Origin: Verrucomicrobiota bacterium
GTDB lineage: Bacteria; Verrucomicrobiota; Verrucomicrobiia; Limisphaerales; AV2
NCBI GenBank assembly: GCA_003219675.1
Contig: QHPW01000073.1
Span: 2,712 to 12,771, forward strand
DNA: 10,060 bases
Direction of reading: 5' to 3'
In this document: positions 6,478 to 10,060 of the stretch, one piece after another
How the letters are laid out: every line of letters starts with the position of its first letter
Position numbering within the stretch: position 1 is the first letter of the stretch
Program-made: the position numbers and the translations under genes
Notes under the pieces: model-generated
Seen by the model: only the letters and a program-made list of their open reading frames with translations
Told to the model about the DNA's origin: nothing
Databases searched by the model: none

Positions 6478-6701
6478 GCGCCTGGATAAAACTGCGGCAT
6501 GCGCCATGCCAACCACGCTATTGCGACCATTGCGCCCCCAACAATGGATTCGGCGCCACCCGCGTCGGGCTCCCCCATCCGCTTCATTGCAAATCTCATT
6601 GCGCATGCAATGTGAATGCAGGGCAAAATGGAGTCCGAAATGATGCCAAGCTCCTTCAAAAACTTCCGAGGGCACGACATTGTGCCCAGAAACGAGCGCA
6701 T
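6441..6701 (-). CDS. Doubtful small ORF with two hydrophobic stretches
   Basis: In the 257-bp gap upstream of the TPR gene an 86-codon minus-strand frame encodes two moderately hydrophobic segments (ILPCIHIACAMRFAM and SIVGGAMVAIAWLAW) with a charged GEPDAGG turn between. It begins 33 bases after the hydrolase stop and overlaps the TPR start by 37 bases. I recognise no family and see no good ribosome site. It may be a small membrane protein, but chance is at least as likely. Confidence 0.15.
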   Translation of the reverse strand: MRSFLGTMSCPRKFLKELGIISDSILPCIHIACAMRFAMKRMGEPDAGGAESIVGGAMVAIAWLAWRMPQFYPGACKNWVIRKGTT

Positions 6702-6734
6702 CGAATCACAACTCGCAGTGGTCTTTGAGGATCA

Positions 6735-7976
6735 TCACCTGCCGCCCGGCGCGGCGCTCAGGGAAGGAGTTGGGGCTTCCCGTCGTGCTTTTCTGCCCGG
6801 CGTGAGATACTCGGAGCGGATGCACTGTGCGAGCGCCTCGCCGATCCAGGCGTTCGCGGCAGGCACCGGATGGCAGTGATCGAAGTAAATCGTCTCACTG
6901 CGATGTGACCGAAGAAGCGGCAGGAGATCCAGGAAACCGAAGCCGTTCGCGCGGGCTCGCTCCTCCAATGCCCTCTGGGGCCGGTCATCCACAAAATCCG
7001 TCTCGACCTGGAACCGAACCGGGAAGGAAACAATCAGTACGCCGAAGCTGTGGCGTCCGGCCAGCTTGCGCAGTCGAGCCAACTCTTTGTCCACCGCGGC
7101 CCAGGACTCGGGTTGCCAGGCGGCACCCCAATCGTATCGTGCCAGCCAGGCCAACTGCTCCAAAGCCGCCGGATCCTTTTGCCAAGGGATGCGGTCTCGC
7201 GCGTAAACCCAACCCCACCGGGGTTCTCCCTGCTCTTTGATCCAGCGTTGGAGCCGGCGCGACCGATAGAGCTCGGCGGCCAGGGCGCTATGCCGCCTGA
7301 GCCACCCGGGCCGGCCCAGCTCGCCCGCGAATCCCCAAGGTGGGCGGCTGTCATTCAGGTAGAACGCGACCACCACAAGATCAGGCTGCGTCGCCAAGCC
7401 TGACTCTTCCAGGATATCCATTTCCTCACGGGTTCCAATGTCGCCGACGCCGGCGTTGATCAGTTCAACCCGCCGTCCGTCCGGCGATGGGTTCAGCAAC
7501 CGCTCTGCGCGGTTGACGTAAACCTCGTCCGCCGGCAGGTAATCCCCCCACGTGATCGAGTCTCCCAGTACCAGCACGCGGAACTCCTCCGGCCTCTTGC
7601 GCGACTCGAGCTCGCGGGCGCGGAAGCCCATGGAATTGATCTGCATGTCTATATCGAGACCGGAAAGTTGGTGCTTCAGGATGCGCACATGGGCTCCTGG
7701 AACCAGCCTGCGCCCCCTGGACGTGTACCGGATCAAAAGGTCCGGATCGCTCTCGATAAGGGGACCCGACGCCCTGGCCGCGACCACCCGGGTCGAGTGC
7801 GCGCGGAACCAGGCCTCGAGCATGCACAGGAGCACAAGGGCCAGGACAACCATGCCGCCGAGGAACCGTGCGATCAGCCGGCTCCGGGAGCGGCGGTCTC
7901 GGGGTTCGGGAGCGCCGATGACCTTCATTTGTGTTTCGGTTCGGCCATCCGGACCTGTGGGTACAGTGTTAACCAT
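6735..7976 (-). CDS. Membrane-anchored SGNH/GDSL-family hydrolase
   Basis: A 413-residue protein with a basic N-terminus, one membrane helix (about 35-57, FLGGMVVLALVLLCMLEAW) and a periplasmic or extracellular catalytic part. SGNH blocks appear in order: VLVLGDSITWGD (135-145, nucleophile S140), NAGVGDIGT with the block II glycine (174-182), FYLNDS with the block III Asn (205-210, N208), and the block V dyad D366/H369 in YFDHCHP. All four catalytic positions are present, so an active esterase or acyl-modifying enzyme is likely. The substrate cannot be read; relatives deacetylate or acetylate envelope polysaccharides. Trp- and Arg-rich segments at 215-290 form a family-specific insertion. Starts at 7976 and 7928 (MKVIGAPEP) are both possible and neither has a clear Shine-Dalgarno site. 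I took the longer one. The C-terminal tail after about 392 is Pro/Arg-rich. It is divergent from yggS and stands upstream of the TPR gene on the same strand. Confidence 0.87.
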   Translation of the reverse strand: MVNTVPTGPDGRTETQMKVIGAPEPRDRRSRSRLIARFLGGMVVLALVLLCMLEAWFRAHSTRVVAARASGPLIESDPDLLIRYTSRGRRLVPGAHVRILKHQLSGLDIDMQINSMGFRARELESRKRPEEFRVLVLGDSITWGDYLPADEVYVNRAERLLNPSPDGRRVELINAGVGDIGTREEMDILEESGLATQPDLVVVAFYLNDSRPPWGFAGELGRPGWLRRHSALAAELYRSRRLQRWIKEQGEPRWGWVYARDRIPWQKDPAALEQLAWLARYDWGAAWQPESWAAVDKELARLRKLAGRHSFGVLIVSFPVRFQVETDFVDDRPQRALEERARANGFGFLDLLPLLRSHRSETIYFDHCHPVPAANAWIGEALAQCIRSEYLTPGRKARREAPTPSLSAAPGGR

Positions 7977-8102
7977 GGTGCATCAACTTTTCTGTTTTCT
8001 CTATTGATTGGATCATACCGCCCAGCGAATCGGAAGAAAGGTAGGTCTGCGCCCGATATGGCGGAGGATATCGGCCCCAACCACTGCGACTGTGGGCTGT
8101 GC

Positions 8103-8185
8103 CTTAATTTGGTTGTGGCGGCGGTCTGTGACCGCCGAAAACGGCGCTCATAGAGCGCCGCTACAATTCAGATTTTGGAATTAAG
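8103..8185. repeat. Outer inverted repeat around the twin-hairpin element
   Basis: CTTAATT (8103-8109) is the exact complement of AATTAAG (8179-8185), placed almost symmetrically around the 8113-8166 repeat. It may be an outer extension of that element or chance; at 7 bp it is weak alone. Confidence 0.3.
8113..8166. repeat. Compact twin-hairpin (REP/BIME-like) repeat
   Basis: Two perfect 8-bp stems with 3-base loops stand side by side: CGGCGGTC-TGT-GACCGCCG (8119-8137) and CGGCGCTC-ATA-GAGCGCCG (8142-8160), joined by AAAA. An outer arm TTGTGG (8113-8118) pairs with CTACAA (8161-8166), with one G-T pair. Both stems begin with CGGCG. This layout is typical of bipartite extragenic palindromes, and from memory similar sequences are frequent in Verrucomicrobiota. 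It lies between the divergent hydrolase and yggS genes, 78 bases before the yggS start. In RNA it could act as a structured leader for yggS. Confidence 0.85.
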
Positions 8186-8243
8186 ACACTGCCTAGGCGT
8201 TGCGTTTCTTGTTTTCCACCTCACCTTGCGGCAATCTGACATC

Positions 8244-8960
8244 ATGGATCTGGCTGCGAACTTAAACGCCATTCAAATGCGGATCGAGGCTGCCTGCGCG
8301 CGCGCCAAAAGGGACCCGGCCGCTGTCACTCTGCTCCCTGTCAGCAAGAGCCAGCCACCTCAAGCCGTGCGCGAGCTCGCCAACCTCGGTTTGAATCTGT
8401 TTGGCGAAAACAAGGTGCAGGAGGCCAGGGCGAAAATCCCGCTTTGTCCGGGCCACCTGCGCTGGCACATGGTCGGCCATTTGCAGACCAATAAGTGTCG
8501 CGACGCGGTCGGAATTTTTGAAATGATTCAAAGCGTGGACAGCCTGGGGCTTGCGCAGGAAATCAACAGGCGCGCCGGGCAGGCGGCCAAAACCATGCCC
8601 ATCCTGCTGGAGGCCAACATCGCCGGCGAAGCCGGCAAATTCGGCTACAACCCGGACGCGCTGTTGGAGGAGCTGGAACAAATCAACCCGCTGAAGCGTC
8701 TCGAGATTCAAGGCTTGATGGTCATCGCGCCGTGGACGCGGGATCCGGAAAAAGCGCGGCCAATCTTCCGGCAGTTGCGCGATCTGAAAAAAAACTGCGA
8801 GCAAATTGTTGGCGCGCCGCTGCCGCACTTGAGCATGGGGATGAGCGGCGACTTTGAAGTGGCAATCGAGGAAGGCGCAACCATTGTCCGCATCGGCACC
8901 GCTTTGTTCGGCCCGCGGCCGCAATCGAAGCAAACAGAAGCAGCGCCCGAAAACGCTTGA
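8244..8960 (+). CDS. yggS: YggS family pyridoxal-phosphate homeostasis protein
   Basis: A 238-residue single-domain PLP-binding barrel, about the family's normal length. Landmarks in order are VSKSQP with the PLP-binding lysine K35, FGENKVQEA (53-61, usually FGENYVQE), WHMVGHLQTNK (74-84), QSVDSL (96-101), EANIAGEAGKFG (123-134), GLMVIAP (157-163), and the phosphate-binding LSMGMSGDFEVAIEEG with IVRIGTALFG (196-223). Family members bind PLP without known catalysis and balance free vitamin B6 and amino-acid pools in the cytoplasm. ATG 8244 begins at the usual N-terminal helix; a TTG at 8175 would add a hydrophobic tail overlapping the repeat region and is unlikely. No clear Shine-Dalgarno site is present. 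The tail PRPQSKQTEAAPENA is unstructured. A small plus-strand gene follows 57 bases on, so the two may be co-transcribed. In many bacteria yggS sits near division or proline genes; none is seen here. Confidence 0.95.
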   Translation: MDLAANLNAIQMRIEAACARAKRDPAAVTLLPVSKSQPPQAVRELANLGLNLFGENKVQEARAKIPLCPGHLRWHMVGHLQTNKCRDAVGIFEMIQSVDSLGLAQEINRRAGQAAKTMPILLEANIAGEAGKFGYNPDALLEELEQINPLKRLEIQGLMVIAPWTRDPEKARPIFRQLRDLKKNCEQIVGAPLPHLSMGMSGDFEVAIEEGATIVRIGTALFGPRPQSKQTEAAPENA

Positions 8961-9017
8961 ATTGGACGTCCACGCACGTATTGCACTTCGTCAACGGACT
9001 CTTTAACTTCTGTGCTC

Positions 9018-9344
9018 ATGGATCTGACCGTCGAGATGTTCAAGCCGGAGATAGTCGACGCGCTCAAGCTTTACGAGAAGCACGTCGTCTGCATCGACAA
9101 AACTCCGGACGAATGCCAGGAGTCGATGGTCCGATTGATGGAGAAAGCGATCAAAGCCTATTTGAACCGCGGCCCGCATCTCCGCCACGGCATTGCGCTC
9201 GACCGTCAACTGACCATCATCCTCAGTCAGACCGACTGCGCCCGGCCGCTCTGCGGGATTTATTTCAACCTCCACTCCCCGTATCAGAAGAAACAGGCTC
9301 ACAAGAAAACAGATGTCAAAAGCCAGCGGTCGGAGGAAAACTGA
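9018..9344 (+). CDS. Small uncharacterised protein downstream of yggS
   Basis: A 108-residue cytoplasmic protein with no signal peptide or membrane segment. The first 60 residues look helical and amphipathic (MDLTVEMFKPEIVDALKLYE, then ESMVRLMEKAIKAYLNRG). A compact section follows, LDRQLTIILSQTDCARPLCGIYFNLHSPY, with two cysteines five residues apart (CARPLC) that could bind a metal or form a disulfide. The end is very basic and polar (KKQAHKKTDVKSQRSEEN). I recognise the sequence style from Verrucomicrobiota hypothetical proteins but know no function. ATG 9018 is chosen over GTG 9012; neither has a Shine-Dalgarno site. The gene lies 57 bases after yggS and ends 15 bases from the converging lipoprotein gene. 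Confidence 0.78.
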   Translation: MDLTVEMFKPEIVDALKLYEKHVVCIDKTPDECQESMVRLMEKAIKAYLNRGPHLRHGIALDRQLTIILSQTDCARPLCGIYFNLHSPYQKKQAHKKTDVKSQRSEEN

Positions 9345-9359
9345 GTTCGTGCCCGCCTT

Positions 9360-9755
9360 TTAATCCTCCCGCACCTCGTCACCCACCTGCGCTTCGCCGA
9401 CCATAATGTCCCCGGCAATCGTGGTGTCGCGCATGGGCCCGGTGACTTTCACTTCACCCACCTTTTGCCCGTTGTGATACACGTTCAATCGCTGATCAAT
9501 GACCGGCATCTTGAGAACCGGAAAATCCATGACCACAAAACGGAGCACGGGATTTGCCGAAACCACTTTACCGGAGAGTCCTTGATCCGGCGTGACCGCC
9601 GGATTCGAACTCCGCTTTCCGCCGGAGGGCGCGGCTGCCGGCGCCGCTGCTTTGCCGGCCTTGTTCTCCGCAAGCATCGCGTCCGGTCCGGCCGCTTTTT
9701 TCGAGGCGCAGCCCGACCCAAGCACCGTCAGCAGAGCGATCAGGACGAATCGCAT
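9360..9755 (-). CDS. Putative lipoprotein with FlgT-C-like domain
   Basis: A 131-residue protein starting MRFVLIALLTVLGSGCASKK: a hydrophobic signal ending in LGSGC. This is an acceptable lipobox with cysteine about residue 17, although glycine rather than leucine sits at -3. A low-complexity Ala/Gly/Lys/Pro linker (about 20-55) leads to a compact C-terminal domain (60-131) with LSGKVVSANPVLRFVVMDF, RLNVYHNGQKVGEVKVTGP and IAGDIMVGEAQVGDEV. This strand pattern resembles the small beta domain at the C-terminus of FlgT-like proteins, but no flagellar gene is nearby. I expect it to be anchored to the envelope; its role is unknown. ATG 9753-9755 is chosen because the signal begins there; a start at 9797 would put 14 residues before it. 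It lies 51 bases after the TPR gene on the same strand, so the two probably form an operon. Confidence 0.8.
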   Translation of the reverse strand: MRFVLIALLTVLGSGCASKKAAGPDAMLAENKAGKAAAPAAAPSGGKRSSNPAVTPDQGLSGKVVSANPVLRFVVMDFPVLKMPVIDQRLNVYHNGQKVGEVKVTGPMRDTTIAGDIMVGEAQVGDEVRED

Positions 9756-9806
9756 GATGGCAGTTAATGAACCCGGCGCTGGAACGTCAACCGGCAATCC
9801 GGGGAT

Positions 9807-10060
9807 CTACTTTTCGCGGACTTTCTCCTGAATTTTCCCCCATCGTTTGTCCCAGTCCGCCCAACTCTGCGCCCAGGAATCGCCGCTGAATTCCTTCCGC
9901 GCCTTTGCCAGGAGCCCTTCCGTAACTTTCAGCTCACGCTCAACATTTTTCCTGTCTCCCCACTTGAGATAAGCCTCCAGCGAACACAAGTGGTTCTCCG
10001 GATATTCGGGCGCAACTTCCACGGCACGCTCCAGGTGCTTTCGCGCCCTGCTCTTGCTTC
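9807..10060 (-). CDS. TPR-like protein, C-terminal part (5' end outside window)
   Basis: The minus frame is open from the right edge to TAG 9807-9809, giving 84 residues of a longer protein. It starts inside a TPR-type pair (RARKHLERAVEVAPEYPENH, then LCSLEAYLKWGDRKNVEREL) and ends in a charged helical tail rich in Trp, Asp and Lys (SWAQSWADWDKRWGKIQEKV). Codon 10022-10020 is GTG but lies within the repeat, so it is not the start. The lipoprotein gene follows 51 bases later on the same strand. Function is not readable from this fragment; scaffold or secretion-associated roles are common for such proteins. Confidence 0.8.
   Translation of the reverse strand, partial: SKSRARKHLERAVEVAPEYPENHLCSLEAYLKWGDRKNVERELKVTEGLLAKARKEFSGDSWAQSWADWDKRWGKIQEKVREK

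Noticed and set aside
8113..8166. CRISPR-like or tRNA-like reading of the twin-hairpin repeat
   Set aside because: There is a single unit with no spacers, and the arms do not match tRNA D, anticodon or T arms.
8262..8933. 223-codon minus-strand frame over yggS
   Set aside because: Antisense to an unmistakable YggS frame; the product has no domain of its own.
9332..9369. GGAGGA/TCCTCC pair across the convergent stops as a bidirectional terminator
   Set aside because: Six base pairs with a 26-base loop and no T-run is too weak to call.

Overview
The window looks like chromosome from a Verrucomicrobiota bacterium, probably a Pedosphaera/Limisphaerales-type soil or freshwater lineage. I judge this from gene style and family resemblance, not from a search. 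The pointers are an ECF-type sigma factor next to a membrane Ser/Thr kinase with WD40 repeats, a secreted vanadium-dependent haloperoxidase, small lineage-type proteins, GC-rich DNA, few clear Shine-Dalgarno sites, and intergenic palindromes built from two side-by-side hairpins. There are no tRNA, rRNA, CRISPR, phage or transposase genes.

Layout. Positions 1-2295 (minus) hold the first 765 codons of a Ser/Thr kinase, one membrane helix and a WD40 propeller; its 3' end lies outside the window. Positions 2296-2609 are intergenic and carry a 113-bp MITE-like element with 24-bp terminal inverted repeats and a perfect 8-bp target duplication. Positions 2610-3239 (minus) encode the sigma factor. 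Positions 3531-4220 (plus) encode an exported protein of unknown function, and 4571-5833 (plus) an exported vanadium haloperoxidase with its full active-site set. Positions 5929-6477 (minus) encode a TPR-like protein, and 6735-7976 (minus) a membrane-anchored SGNH/GDSL hydrolase. Positions 8113-8166 are a compact twin-hairpin repeat. Positions 8244-8960 (plus) encode YggS, and 9018-9344 (plus) a small uncharacterised protein. Positions 9360-9755 (minus) encode a putative lipoprotein, and 9807-10060 (minus) the end of a TPR-like protein.

How the parts relate. The sigma factor and the kinase are transcribed in the same direction and probably form a signalling pair: the kinase senses or scaffolds through its propeller and may control the sigma factor. 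The MITE now sits between them and may have changed their co-expression. The unknown exported protein and the haloperoxidase are consecutive and both leave the cytoplasm. yggS and the small gene behind it look like a pair, as do the TPR gene and the lipoprotein gene.

The most notable non-coding signal is the design shared by the core of the MITE and the 8113-8166 repeat. Each has two adjacent short-loop hairpins enclosed by an outer stem, with different sequences. This suggests a family of structured mobile repeats rather than chance palindromes.
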